Assembly: GCA_021904315.1 (NCBI GenBank)
Contig: CM038913.1
Coordinates: 7,935,958-7,999,957, forward strand
Source: Sphagnum magellanicum
Taxonomy: Eukaryota; Streptophyta; Sphagnopsida; Sphagnales; Sphagnaceae
Direction: 5' to 3'
DNA length: 64,000 nt
In this document: positions 9,364 through 20,979 of the stretch, one piece after another
Layout of the letters: the number at the start of each line of letters is the position of its first letter
Position numbering within the stretch: the first letter of the stretch is position 1
Notes under the pieces: generated by a model
Told to the model about the DNA's origin: nothing
The model's database searches: none
The model's input: only the letters and a program-made list of their open reading frames with translations
Made by a program: the position numbers and the translations under genes

Positions 9364-12300
9364 TATGAAACCCTAAATTTTAAAACTTTCGATTTCAATC
9401 ATTTTCACAAAAAATTTACAACAAATCCATTACAAAAGTCTAGGTCTGGTTCCATCTTCATTACACATGATTAATTTTTTAAAACATTTTGTAACATTAA
9501 ATGATGCAACTAATGCACACAGTTCAAGAAAGAGATTATATAATATTAATTATGTATAATCACTAAATGCAATAACTTGCTTAAAATTTAAAGTCAAGCT
9601 TATGCCTTTTTTTTAATAGAGTTACACTTATTTGTTTAGAGAATTTGACCTTGTTTAAAACATGACAATGTTCCCATGTTCAGGTTCTTGTTGAATTTTG
9701 AAAAGAGGCTAGTTGTTTTATTAGGTCCCAAGGATAGTTCTGACAAATCTCATCATCTGTGATGTAAAGATTTTAAAATCTCATCTCTAACTTGGACCTG
9801 AACTTCCATAGATCTGAGAACTGGCAACTCTGGTTCACTCCCATAACAATATTTGTGCACAGTTGTTATTGCAGGTAGTACCCTCTTTTTTTTTTTCTTT
9901 TTTGACTGCCCGTTTTCCTGTCAAAGATGTGTCTGATGGTGCCAAGATACATCTTGCTGGTGCTGCCCAAACACACTTTGGGTCCTGTTCTGAAAGTTTT
10001 AGGCTTATGTGTGTAATGCTTGGTTCCTAGTGTAACATTACAAGCCTAAAAGCATGCATAACGAGGGTCCAACATGTGTCTGTGCATCATCCATCTTTTT
10101 GGACGAAAAAGATGGAATGGCCCAAGGGCAGCCAAGGAAAGAATCAAGCAGGGTAGTACTTTTGCACTACACGCAATAACAACTATGTGCAAATCAGTGT
10201 TTTTCCTAGGAATTTCTGTTTGGAGCTAGAGTGACAATCATTCAGTGCAAGATGTAGAAAAAGTGGCAATTGACCCTAGGAAGATTTAGCCAAATCTGGA
10301 TATAGAGAAGAAATGAAAATTAAAGTTTTAATTGTCATCACAATGAAAACCACATATATAAACTCCTGACTTTTACTCTTTTTCTCCCTCACTTCTGGTG
10401 ACTGAAAACCTCTAAAATCAACTTTGTTCCAAATTTTTATTTTATTTTTCATTTTGGCAATATATCACCAGTAAAAAAAATGGGGGCTTGTGCACATATA
10501 ATGTTGGGATACTGCTCTGACCAACGCCCATCAACGGACCTCTGGTGGATTTTACATTTGGTGGATGCTAGTTCACTTGATGGGTGTTGGTGACTGGATT
10601 TTTTTCAATTTTACTATGTAGCCAAGGTGGTGATCATCCATAAGCTGATTTACCCAAATTTTGTTATTAGAAAAATATGAAAGAGATTGACACAGCATAT
10701 TTCCCAAATTATTGTGGATTGTCTTTGCCCTATTGTATTTGCTTGTGTTTTGAATCAATCCAGGGTTAATGGTTATCAAATAATGCATTAAATTTTGACA
10801 TATTCATAAGTATAAAATTCAAAGATGAAATTGAAACTACAACTTCCTTTGATAACCTAATGGATGAAGATGCAAATGTTGTTTTTTAGTAACATGTTTG
10901 GCTTCCAACATCAAAAAGGAAGTTGTTGAAATTATGAATTATTTTCTCTCTTTTTTAAGGAGAATTTTTTAAATTCATAATATGTTATCCTTGATGTTGA
11001 ACTTTAAATTTAAAAATTGTTGTTTAATGACCTCATTTATTGGCTATGAATAAAAGAAAGCCATTGTTGAGAAATATAAAACTAATTTTTTATATCTCAT
11101 ACCTTTAAAATGTCATCATCATTTGCACTTGTTGGTTGAATTTAAAACTAATGTTGCTAACCAAGGAGTTGAAAAATATCATAATTTAGATATCTTTTAA
11201 ATGACAACTAGTAATAATGAGTTAGCAAAGGAGTTTGGGTGTGGGTACGCACAAAGGAGTCAATAGTATTATTTTACGAAAGGACTATGAGTTTTTTTTA
11301 ATTTGCTTTCATTTTTTTACCATCAAAATTATGTTATTACAATAGTCATTTTTCTAGTCCTTTGTAAAATTAACCACAATTTGGCACAACACCTTGTCAA
11401 GTTCAAACATCTTTTATGAAAACCAAAGTTCAAAATTTAATTTAATAAATTTTTAATTTGAATTCCTCAACATTCATATTATCATTTAGCATAGCACAAC
11501 TTGAAACGGTTAATATAACTTTTAAATTGTTTTTTTAAAAAATATGTAAAAAAGTTTACAATTTTCATCACTATCCAACATGATTTTTGGCTCCTAGATG
11601 TGTATTTGCACTCAATTGTAACTAAAGAACTTCTAATTTTTAAGTAATATTAAGTTGTTATAAAAACAACAAATGTCCTCTTCAATGGTGAGAGAAATAT
11701 GAAAATATGTTCCTATAGTTAAATTCCTTGTTTTTAAAATCTTAGGGATTGTTAATCACAAGTTGAGATGAAAAGAATTTTTTCTCTAGCTAGAATATTT
11801 ATTAATTTAAGAAAATGTCATTTGCAATTACATAATTTAGACAATTTAATTTTTGTTCACAAAAATTGGTTGAACGATCCTAGTGTTGGTTGCAAGTCCT
11901 CCTCTAGTTTAGTAGAATTAATTAAGATTGATGTAAAATTAAAGAGGAGTTGAAAAAGTTTGAAGGAGCATTTGAAAATGATGAAGTTATGAAAATGTTA
12001 GTTTTGGATTAAAAACATTGTTACAACTTTTTTTTCATTTTTTGAATACTTTTCTTTTTTCAAGTGTCAAAAAAAAAATTTCTTAACAAATCAAAATTTG
12101 ATAATCAAATTGTGAGAACCAAATGTGAAAACCATGTGTTATTGCATTTGTGATCACCTGTATGCCTATGAACCAAATGAATATGAAAAAAATTAAAATC
12201 TTATACCTTGGTTGGTTTTCACAAACCCAAAAAAAAAAAAAAAAAATCAGAAACTAATCCAATCCTCAAAACTTTGTATAAGAACTGGAACCAACAAGTT

Positions 12301-13050
12301 ATACTTTAAAAAAAATGAGAACCGCCCAACACTAGTTCTTTCCAATGTTTTACTAATATATAAGTTATAACCTGCTATGTGATATTGGTAAAAGTATGAA
12401 TATGTCATACCGAGAAAACATGGAATGACCCCACCAATATATCTAGGTTTGAAACATATTGGGCCCAATAAGTCATATTAGCTTATCTAGCCTATTCCCA
12501 ATCCAACTGGTCTTGATTTTGCAAGACCATGTTTCTTACAAAGATTCCCCTTTTGGGGGTGTGTTGTCCTTGGTAAGAGTTTGAAGTGAAGCTTCACAGA
12601 GATTTTTGAGGAGTGGAAGTAATTGGGTCAAAGTAGTGGAGATAGTGGGCTTCGTTTGAAGCTAATAGTTAACATCTTTTTCACTTCTTCAATAATCAGG
12701 TATATTTAATTTTTTAATGTGTGAGATGTATTTTTTCAATCACTCAAAATGTCTCAAAGTGTTTTCTTGCAAGTTTTCGGTTTTGTGTTTTTTGCCCAAG
12801 ATCACAATTGTGCATTAAACTTGTGTTAATCACATTCTACAATTTAAAGTGGTATGCAATTCAAAAATTTCACTTACCATATAAATGTGTATATATATAT
12901 ATATATATATATTCCCATGGTAAGACAATTTTTTAAACCCTGATATTTATACCATTCAAGATTGTGAAAAATATGAACTATTCTCACGAGACTGGTAAGG
13001 AAAGAAAAAAAATAACAACATACCAGGAATCACATGATAGTTAATTTTCA
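9364..13050. other. AT-rich intergenic DNA, no gene seen
   Basis: No open frame here looks like a protein. Frames of 60-73 codons have the A/T-driven composition of chance ORFs. Homopolymer runs and a (TA)n tract at about 12889-12912 are the only notable structures. Confidence 0.6.
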
Positions 13051-13056
13051 AGTTTT

Positions 13057-13395
13057 TTGAAAAACCCAAATCAGTCTTGTAAGCCAAAATGGACTTACCA
13101 GTACAACACTGGTTCTTTCCCTCCTAACTTTCATATGTTCGAAGCACCTTGGACTTACCAGTACAATGCTGGTTCTTTCCCTCATAACTTCCATATTTTC
13201 AGTGCATCTTCGACTTACCAGTACAACCCTAGTTCCTTCTCTCATGATTTGCATATGTTTGGTGCACCGTGGACTTACCAGTACAACCCTAGTTCCTTCT
13301 CTCATGACTTTCACATGTTTGGTGCACATTGAACTTACCAGTACAATGCTGGTTCTTTCTCTCACAACTTTCATATGTTTGGTGCACCTCGGTGA
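13057..13395 (+). repeat. 60-bp tandem repeat (five copies) encoding 20-residue units
   Basis: Units start at 13091, 13151, 13211, 13271 and 13331, exactly 60 bases apart, each beginning GGACTTACCAGTACAA or a close variant. The plus frame from 13057 encodes units of the form WTYQYN, two residues, SF, PHNFHMFGAP. A stop at 13330 (TGG to TGA, the Trp of unit five) ends the frame, but unit five stays open to CGGTGA at 13393. Substitutions among units are partly synonymous (TTT/TTC). Whether this is a translated repeat peptide or a satellite whose period is a multiple of three cannot be decided from sequence. The opposite strand is also open. Confidence 0.85.
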
Positions 13396-13429
13396 ATTAT
13401 TCACCATCTAGTTGAGAGTAAAGTTTTTC

Positions 13430-13870
13430 ACCTAAGGTTTAGGGTTAAAAGTAAATTTTTTGACCTAGAGTTTAGGGTTACAAGTAAATTTTTTCACCTA
13501 GGGTGGTTTAGGGTTAAAAGTAAATTTGTTGACCTAGAGTTTAGGGTTACAAGTAAACTTCTTCACCTAGGGTGGTTTAGGGTTAAAAGTAATTTTTTTG
13601 ACCTAGAGTTTAGGGTTACAAGTAAATTATTTCACCTAGGGTGGTTTAGGGTTAAAAGTAAATTTTTTGACCTAGAGTTTAGGGTTACAAGTAAGTTTTT
13701 TCACCTAGGGTGGTTTAGGGTTAAAAGTAAATTTTTTGACCTAGAGTTTAGGGTTACAAGTAAAAGTTTTCACCTAGGGTGGTTTAGGGTTAAAAGTAAA
13801 TTTTTTGACCTAGGGTTTAGGTTTATGAGTAAAGTTTTTCACCTGGGGTTTCAGGCTTTACACCTAAGGT
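13430..13870 (+). repeat. 68-bp satellite with TTTAGGG (telomere-like) motifs
   Basis: Units near 13438, 13506, 13574, 13642, 13710 and 13778 each carry two half-units: GGTTTAGGGTTAAAAGTAAA and GTTTAGGGTTACAAGTAAA. Each half-unit is followed by a TTTTTT(G/C)ACCTAG stretch. TTTAGGG is the plant telomere unit, but here it is embedded in a longer repeat. This is an interstitial telomere-like satellite, not a telomere. Confidence 0.85.
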
Positions 13871-13879
13871 TTAGGGTCT

Positions 13880-14456
13880 CAGTTTATTTGCTTGCACTTG
13901 AAATTTGCATCATCATATCTTTCTTTTGATGATTTTTTAAGTGGACACAGGAACTTCCAGATGTAAAGTGAACTTATTGCCACTCCATGGCTAAATTATT
14001 TTCAACTCAGTAGTCGAAAAGCTGCTTTCAGTTTCAGCCATGTAATCAGAATGCTTTCACTAAATTCAAAAAAACCTATTGCCATTTCTTTTATGTTTTC
14101 AATAATTGGTAGCCACATTGATATTTTCTCCAAAATCCTTTTAAAAAAGACACTTGTTGGGTGTCCCCAGTCCCTACTGTAGTATTTCTCTTCTTCTTCT
14201 TCTTTTTCTCGAAAAATCGTCAAATGGCGACACTCACTCATTTCCTTTTTGGTCCAAAATTCCCTTTTTGTAAAAGAATCGCCAAATTTCCCCCAAAAAT
14301 AAATGTTTTTGGGGAGCGTGTCGCCACAGTCGTCCTGACTCCTATTTACTGGCTACTGTTATAACGCGGAACCTCTGAAATAGTGCCGCCAGGCGAAATC
14401 CACCTGGGGACGCTCGCCACTTTAGCCAACGGCTGCATTACAAAATTGAAACAAGG
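13880..14456. other. Intergenic, no gene seen
   Basis: Only short chance frames occur, including one on each strand over a CTTCTTCTTCTT tract near 14190. Confidence 0.5.
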
Positions 14457-14780
14457 GGTGTGTCAGTCACACTGTGGCCTTGCCAGTTACATTAAAAAGT
14501 AACTGAAGGCAAAAGAAGAATCATGGAAACTCAAATATTTCACCATACGAAAATATTATTCTTCAAAAAGTCCTATAAAAGAAACCGAAATCCTTCAAGA
14601 TATTATTATAGGTAACTCTATAACTAATCACAAGTTTCAACACAAGCCAAAATATCATCTTTCAAAAATCCTCGTATAAAAATAGACCTATTAGCTAGGG
14701 GCCAAAATCCATTAAGTTACTCTACTCTATAATGAATCTAAACACAATATCCTTGCCTACCAAGGGAAGGCCAAAAAACA
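14457..14780 (+). repeat. Long direct repeat, left copy (possible short LTR)
   Basis: Starts TGTGTCAGTCACACTGTGGCC and ends GGCCAAAAAACA, so it has TG...CA borders as LTRs do. It matches 15717-16018 along its length with scattered indels. No primer-binding site or reverse-transcriptase frame is visible next to it. Confidence 0.65.
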
Positions 14781-15716
14781 AAAAGACTAGGCTCCGCACC
14801 ATCACCGAACTTCCAAGTATTGGGAGACTCTATGACTCTAGTACTGTGTAGCAGTGTGTTGTACTATGGACTATGTACCCACTCCAGCAGTGACTGGCAA
14901 CCAGGTAGACAAATAATGAATTATCGGGTAACAACTTTGTCAGCTGGTTTGTTGATTGTGGTCAACAACTGGATGTATAAGGTGACTCACCACTGAGCAC
15001 CGACCAGTGTACCACCGAATGGAGATCCATTATGACGTAATGAGTCGTGAGAGATTTCCCATGTAATTGGAGAGCCATGAGATTCCCTCCTCCAGTCCTG
15101 CCTTAGGAGGTGAATGAACTTATGTTTCGGGGTGCGTGCCATTGTGTCAGAGAACCTGATCTAATTTTATCGGCCATAGGGTAAATCGGCCCCATCACTA
15201 ATCGCCTGGGAACATGTTGGGAACAAAGGAAGAATTTTTAAAATCCTACTCATGAGTGAGAGGAAAATTATGCTCTATTGTAAGTGTGAGATTCTTTCCT
15301 ATCTCTTAAAGTAGGTGTAAAAATGCTTCACCTCCTACACCTCATGATCTACTTATGTTTATATTCATGTTAACATTAGCTTGTGCTTTACAACAGATCT
15401 CACACCTACTCCTTATGAGTAGGAGAGAAATTATGTGTAAGGTAAAACCCCAAGGTGGGGGCTTTTCCAAAATAAGAGGTCTAGGACAAAGTGATAACTG
15501 AATCTGGCCCCACATTTTGAAAATGTCCCCCACCCCGTGGGCGTTAACTATTATTAAGCACAAGGCAAAATTTATCATGAACCCAAATTCATGGCTGGAC
15601 TCTGCTATCACCTCATCTTGAGCCCCTTATTTTGAGAATGCCCCCATCCTAGGGCTTTACCCTACTTTTAAGTCCTAATCATGGAATGGAAGATTCAGTG
15701 ATGTAAAAGGTAACAG
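14781..15716. other. Interior between the direct repeats
   Basis: About 940 bases with no recognisable coding sequence. With the flanking repeats this could be a non-autonomous LTR element (TRIM-like), but no polypurine tract or matching target duplication was found. Confidence 0.4.
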
Positions 15717-16018
15717 GTGGTGTGTCACACTGTGGCCTTGCCATTTACATTAAAAAGTATCTTAAGGCAAAAGAAGAATTATGGAAATTCAAATATTTCA
15801 CCATGCAAAAATATAATCTTCAAAAAACAATTAAAATCTTTCAAGATATCATAACTCTATAACTAATCTCAAGTTTCAACACAAGCCAAAATATCATCTT
15901 TCAAAAATCCTTGTATAAAAATAGACCTACTACCTAGGGGCCAAAATCCATTGAGCTACCATAGTCTATAATGAATTTAAACACAATATCCTTGCCTTGG
16001 TAGGCAAGGCCAACAAAA
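15717..16018 (+). repeat. Long direct repeat, right copy (possible short LTR)
   Basis: TGTGTCACACTGTGGCCTTGCC at the start and GGCAAGGCCAACA at the end match the left copy, with a small CCTTGCC/GGCAAGG hairpin near the end (15990-16009). Confidence 0.65.
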
Positions 16019-16891
16019 TGTGAATATGGTCCTTGAGATTTAAGTTACTTGGTGACTATTTCCAGATCAGTTTGATTGAATTCTGTCAATCTAATTCGGG
16101 GTTACTCTGGACAGGTGTGCTCTCTATTTCTAACGGTGTTTAATTTTTTGAAAATTGATCTGGGTGAATTTTAGTGATCCCCTAAGGATATAGGCAGGGT
16201 ATTATTTCTTGTCAAACTACTAACTTGTCAACAATGTATTTTCAGGCATTAAAAATTCTAATATTTTTGGCCGGGTAGGTTTTTCCCGGGTATTAATAAT
16301 ACCCATAATCAATAGATGGGTTATCTCACACCCAGAACAAGACAGAGGTTGAGAATCTGGTAAATTCTCGATAACCAGCCAAGATTGACAACTACCTAAT
16401 TAATTAAGCAAGTCGAAGGATCATAGGTAAGCGATGGGTCTAAGTATCGGAGGTAAAGCGGGTACCGAGTGTAAGGGGGAACTATGTAGGTAGGTAAATA
16501 GATAAATGCACTTGGTGCTGTTAGGTAGGAAGATGAATGTGGATGGTTTGAACATGGTTACCCACTGTGGTTACCTATTGGGACAGGAATTCAATGACAA
16601 GTGTTCCATGTCCATACACCATCCATCCTAAATGGTGCGGCGGTGGATGCTGGTTCACTGGCAGCGCTCTGAACACCCTGACAACAAGAGAGCTGATAAG
16701 TTACCTACAGAATCAATTACTCTTACAACTCTCTATCGACACTGGACAGCTTTGTATCATTACATATGTGGTGTGTTATGCTGCCTTTGAGAGCTTCACA
16801 GTAGAGATGTTGCTGCATAAAGCAGTTTTCGACAGTGCAAAACATTTGCAGACTCTGGGCATGGCTAAGAGTCCCACAGTGAACGCTGTGT
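16019..16891. other. Unassigned sequence
   Basis: A 123-codon plus-strand frame (16567-16938) overlaps the antisense Helitron relic at its end and resembles no family I know. I do not call a gene here. Confidence 0.35.
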
Positions 16892-17190
16892 CCCACAGTT
16901 TGTTTCCCCCTGCCATTAGCCCAGGCCACAAATGGTAGTGACATTCTGTTTTGGAAATAAAAGTTTCATGCAGCCAATGAGAGGGGCTCAGCATGCACTC
17001 ACGAGGTGTCCAGGGAGGAAGGGATTTTATCTTTTTTGTTTTCCCTTGTACTCAAAGTCTTCTCATGAGGTTCCCCAAGTTTCCAAGTTGTTCCCCAAAG
17101 ATGTTCCTCGTTGCACCTCAGATTTTTATCTCATACAGTTGGCCAAAGTTCAATTCTCATGTACATTGACAGAAACAGTGGGCCCTAGAG
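16892..17190 (-). mobile_element. Diverged antisense relic of the Helitron 3' module
   Basis: Read on the minus strand it gives GGGGAACAACTTGG and a GAACCTCATGAGAA-like stretch. These are followed by CTCATTGGCTGCATGAAACT, TTTATTTCCAAAACAG, and GGCCTGGGCTAATGGCAGGG. The order and spacing match 22975-23165 and 23415-23640. Terminal hairpin and CTAG are absent. It is older than elements A-C, judging by divergence. Confidence 0.7.
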
Positions 17191-17199
17191 TGTTCAGTT

Positions 17200-19440
17200 T
17201 ACAATGAACACACTCATCCTCCTCCTCCTTTCCACTTGGCCAATCTCCCTGACTATTTTTGAGCTACCCTTGTGTCCGTGGGTGATTGGTTACAAAGAGG
17301 ATACCATACTAGTACCTTGGCAGTTTTGGCACATGTCTAATTTCCATTTTGCACGAGACATTCTCTCATGGAAAGAGCCTTGTGAAGTCCCTCCTCTAAA
17401 GGACAGCAAGAACACTTGTCATATCATCATCATCATCCTTGAGTTTTGGTGTCATTCAATTGAAATATTTATCCTAGTGCAACAGAATGTCATGGCAGAG
17501 GTCTGCACAGAACAATTTTCTTGCATACACTTTTATCTATGTACTTGGGCTCCACATTACTAGGCATTGGGCGTGGCCATCAATTTTTTTTTCTCTCCTT
17601 ATGTTCTCATATGGTTTCCGATAGTTCATCATTATTTATGTCAATGTCAAATTTAATTTGAATCAATATTAATTTTGTGGACATGAAAATGCACATGTTA
17701 ATTTGTTTTTTCATATCCATGTTGCTGCCAGTGTTTTGTTTCTCAATTTTGTCATGTTGCATTAAAAGTGACAATCAACCACAAGAGATTTTAGCCAAAT
17801 CTGGTTACAAAACAAATAGAGAAATTAAAAATTTTTAGAATCTTATTCCATGTTGGTGAACCACTAGAACCTATACCCTAAATGTGGTGATTCCAAAAGA
17901 AGAAAGCTAGAAATGTACCCAAGTTCTCCAAAAATCTTGATCATTTCATTATTTTTTTCTCAAAATGTGAAGATTTTTTCCCAAAAAATCTTGACCATGT
18001 TGTTTGGGACTTTTTTTCATAGCAAAATGATGATTTTTTTCCAAAAAAAACACTAGTTGATGGATAGGGAAAAGGAGTAAGGTAGTTATTAGGAAAAAAA
18101 TGAAATGATTAAAAGGATAGGAGGTAGTTATTAGGAAGAGGGAGAGGTAGTTAAGTTTGGAAATGAGATAATTATTTTTACAATTGTTTTTAAAATTGTC
18201 CAGGCGAAACCATATGGATGATTATGCAAAATCAATTATCCAAAGATGACCATACAAAAGATTATGCAAAACCCCTTATATATCAATCCTCAAAATTTCT
18301 CATCAATGGAATTTGAGGATGATTGTTTTGTTTGTCACATTCAGATTTTCCAAAATTTATGGGGCGCACAAGAGGATTGTGAATTATCCAAAGGACACTA
18401 ATTGGCTAAGTCTTCTTGTGGATGATCATTGGTCCACCTACATCAAAAATTTGAAAACAAACCCTTATAAAAATAATAAATAATATTTCATCACCTATTT
18501 TCCTTTCTAGGGAAACAAATCACCAAATTTCAAAAAACAAAAAAAGATTGAATTTTTTTCACCACATTTTTACTTGGATTTTTAAAGAGGGTGAACACAG
18601 TTTTTGCATCAGTCTTATTGGATAAGTTTCCATTTAATGTTTAATTCTTCTTGAGATTACACAGCATTTTATACAACATTAGAAATTTTGAAAAAAAAAC
18701 ACTGAACATGTGTTGAAGCTACCTTTATACTAGGAAAAACATGCCCTACTTCTTATTCTTGTTAAACACTAATTGTGTAATATTGTCAAATCAACTAATA
18801 TGATTTGTCATTTAAAAGTAGACTTAACACTTGAAAATAAAAAGATAAAAGGTAAAATTACTTTAAACAATAACATATTTCATTAAAGGGTTTCACACTT
18901 GGTATTAAAATAATGTTTAATGAATGCTAAAAAAATGAAAAAATACAAGCATGCAAACCTAGTGATAGAAATATTGTTAAAAACTATGGCATTCAAGGTG
19001 GCAATGGATATTAAATTGATATTATGTAGAAAATTGTAAGTGATCAAAAAAATTAAATTGTAACTAAAAATCTACAAAAATGAACCACAAGGATAGTGTT
19101 AAATTGGGGAACCAAAAAATGATCAAATAAACCAATTGTAAGTTACAATTTGAAGTAGTTGCCAAATGAAACATAATCACCAATTGGATAGTAGGAATAA
19201 CCAAAGTCTCAACAAAAAACAATGGTGTTTGATACATTAATGTGGTTGCCCCCAACAAAGTGTCTAGTGCAACAAAATATTGTTGCATATTGTGATGCAC
19301 ACAATTACATAATCAAAAAATTGCTACACCTTCAATGAATTATACATTACAAGTTTGTTGTGACAAGCATCCACAACTTTGATGAACACTAAACATGTAG
19401 ATCACGATTGTATTTCAATGATTTGTAATCTCAATCTTTG
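17200..19440. other. AT-rich intergenic DNA, no gene seen
   Basis: A 119-codon plus frame (17204-17563) has no recognisable domain. The rest is A/T-rich with homopolymer runs. Confidence 0.5.
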
Positions 19441-19444
19441 CAAC

Positions 19445-19700
19445 TCCAAGCACAACTACATCTTGATTTTTTGCAACCTTGATTGTGATTACAACTTGAT
19501 TCGTCTCAATCTCTATTGTGACTACATCTCAACATGTTTCAACTTTCATTGTGACTACAATTCAATTCATTACAATCTACACAACCACATCTTGACTTGT
19601 TACAACTTTAGTCACAATTGCAGTTCGACTTTTTGTAATGTACATTGCAACTACATTCAACTTTTTACAACTTCGATAACAACTACAATTCAATTTTGTC
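19445..19700 (+). repeat. Degenerate 33-bp tandem repeat, 11-residue period
   Basis: Units beginning TTGTGATTACAAC, TTGTGACTACATC, TTGTGACTACAAT, TTGCAACTACATT and similar recur every 33 bases. They sit in one open frame (19379-19759) that gives units like CDYNLIRLNLY and CDYISTCFNFH. About seven or eight diverged units can be followed. Retention of the frame may simply reflect a period divisible by three. Confidence 0.7.
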
Positions 19701-19930
19701 ATCAATATGGCTTTCCAAGGCATTGGCATCAACATTACCAAAATTATTGTAGATTTTGAAATTTGAGGTACATGTTCATTTCCTACAACATTGAAAAGAC
19801 AAGCATCCACACATTGTAAGAGCTAATCGATTGGGATCTACTAATGTCAAATCATTTTTCAAAAAAAAAAAAAAAAGACAAAAAGAAAATCACTATCACA
19901 AATTAAAGCACACAAAGCTATAGAAGATTG

Positions 19931-20095
19931 AAGCAAAAAGGAGAAGAACATTATTGTTGTAGAACAATAAAAAATTATAGAAGACTGGATCAAGAAGTAG
20001 AAAAACATTGTGAAAAAGGAGAAGAACATTGTTGTTATAGAACAATAGAAAATTATAGAAGATTGGATCAAGAAGTAGGAAAAACATTGTTGTCA
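19931..20095 (+). repeat. 78-bp tandem duplication
   Basis: GGAGAAGAACATT...GTAGAACAATA...GGATCAAGAAGTAG occurs at about 19940 and again at about 20018 with few changes, then decays. Purine-rich; long frames on the minus strand are low-complexity Phe/Leu and not genes. Confidence 0.75.
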
Positions 20096-20687
20096 CAAAA
20101 CACAAAGACAATTGAATGAAGAAGCAAAACAAGAAGAAAATAACACGCTAACAATTTACAAACATCCAACAAATGATGACATTATCACAAAGTGTTAATC
20201 TACAACCTACTTAAATGTACACACAATGCAATTGCAAATTATGGCAAGTAGTTGTAATTTTAATTTTTTTTTTAATTTACTGGTAATTGTAAACAAGTGT
20301 CCTTACTTTTATTGTTACGTTAATACCTTTATGGCTTGTTGATGGTAATTGGAATAAATCCTAGACTAAAATAATGTTAAAGCTTTTAAAAAATTATTAC
20401 CTAACATTAGGTATGGACATAAAATAAAATTGTAAAAACATATGGACTCTAGTGATTTTTATTCAAAATTCAGATATTACATCATTACCTAGCATCCCAA
20501 GAGGAACTTAACATTAAATGACAACAAGTTTTTTAAACCTACATAAACAATTTAAAGACCACTACCAAACTAAAATCAAAGTTCAAAATATGATGAAAAA
20601 GTTTCCAAAAACAAAATCTCGAAATTTTGCAATTTTTAAAAGAAAAAAAAGAATATTGCAATAGAATATTGACTTTTTATTTTTTAT

Positions 20688-20737
20688 TTTCACATTCTGA
20701 CGAAATTTTGCACCCAATAAAATACCAATCAACTTTA
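20688..20737 (+). repeat. 50-bp direct repeat flanking Helitron C, left copy
   Basis: TTTCACATTCTGACGAAATT through AATCAACTTTA directly precedes the TCTACTACTATAAAG head. The same 50 bases, with two changes, directly follow the element at 23776-23825. Confidence 0.85.
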
Positions 20738-20979
20738 TCTACTACTATAAAGAAATGGGTGTCCACGTGCTTGATGCGGTAATTCGTGATTGGCTGGAGG
20801 GCCCCCCCCCTCCCCTTGAAGGCCCTAGCCAACAAGAAGCAAACAGCAAAACAAATCGAACTAAAACTTTGATGGGGTTGGTGGGTAGGTAGGTAGTGTC
20901 CAGGTTGGGGGTAGGTCGGTAGGTAGATAAGTAGGTAGGTAGTCTCCAGTGAGTTGTAGGTAGGTAATGTACATGGTGG

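Noticed and set aside
13091..13395. CRISPR-like array
   Set aside because: Units abut directly with no unique spacers. The same holds for the 36-, 33-, 27- and 58-bp arrays.
13048..13407. Minus-strand 119-codon frame across the 60-bp repeat
   Set aside because: Openness on both strands follows from a repeat period divisible by three; the pattern on the plus strand is the better candidate.
13430..13870. True telomere
   Set aside because: The TTTAGGG motifs are spaced in 34/68-bp units rather than in tandem, so this is a satellite.
16567..17563. Plus-strand frames of 119-123 codons
   Set aside because: They cross the antisense Helitron relic and unrelated DNA and show no domain.
19859..20132. 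Phe/Leu-rich minus-strand frames
   Set aside because: They are low-complexity shadows of a purine-rich duplicated repeat.
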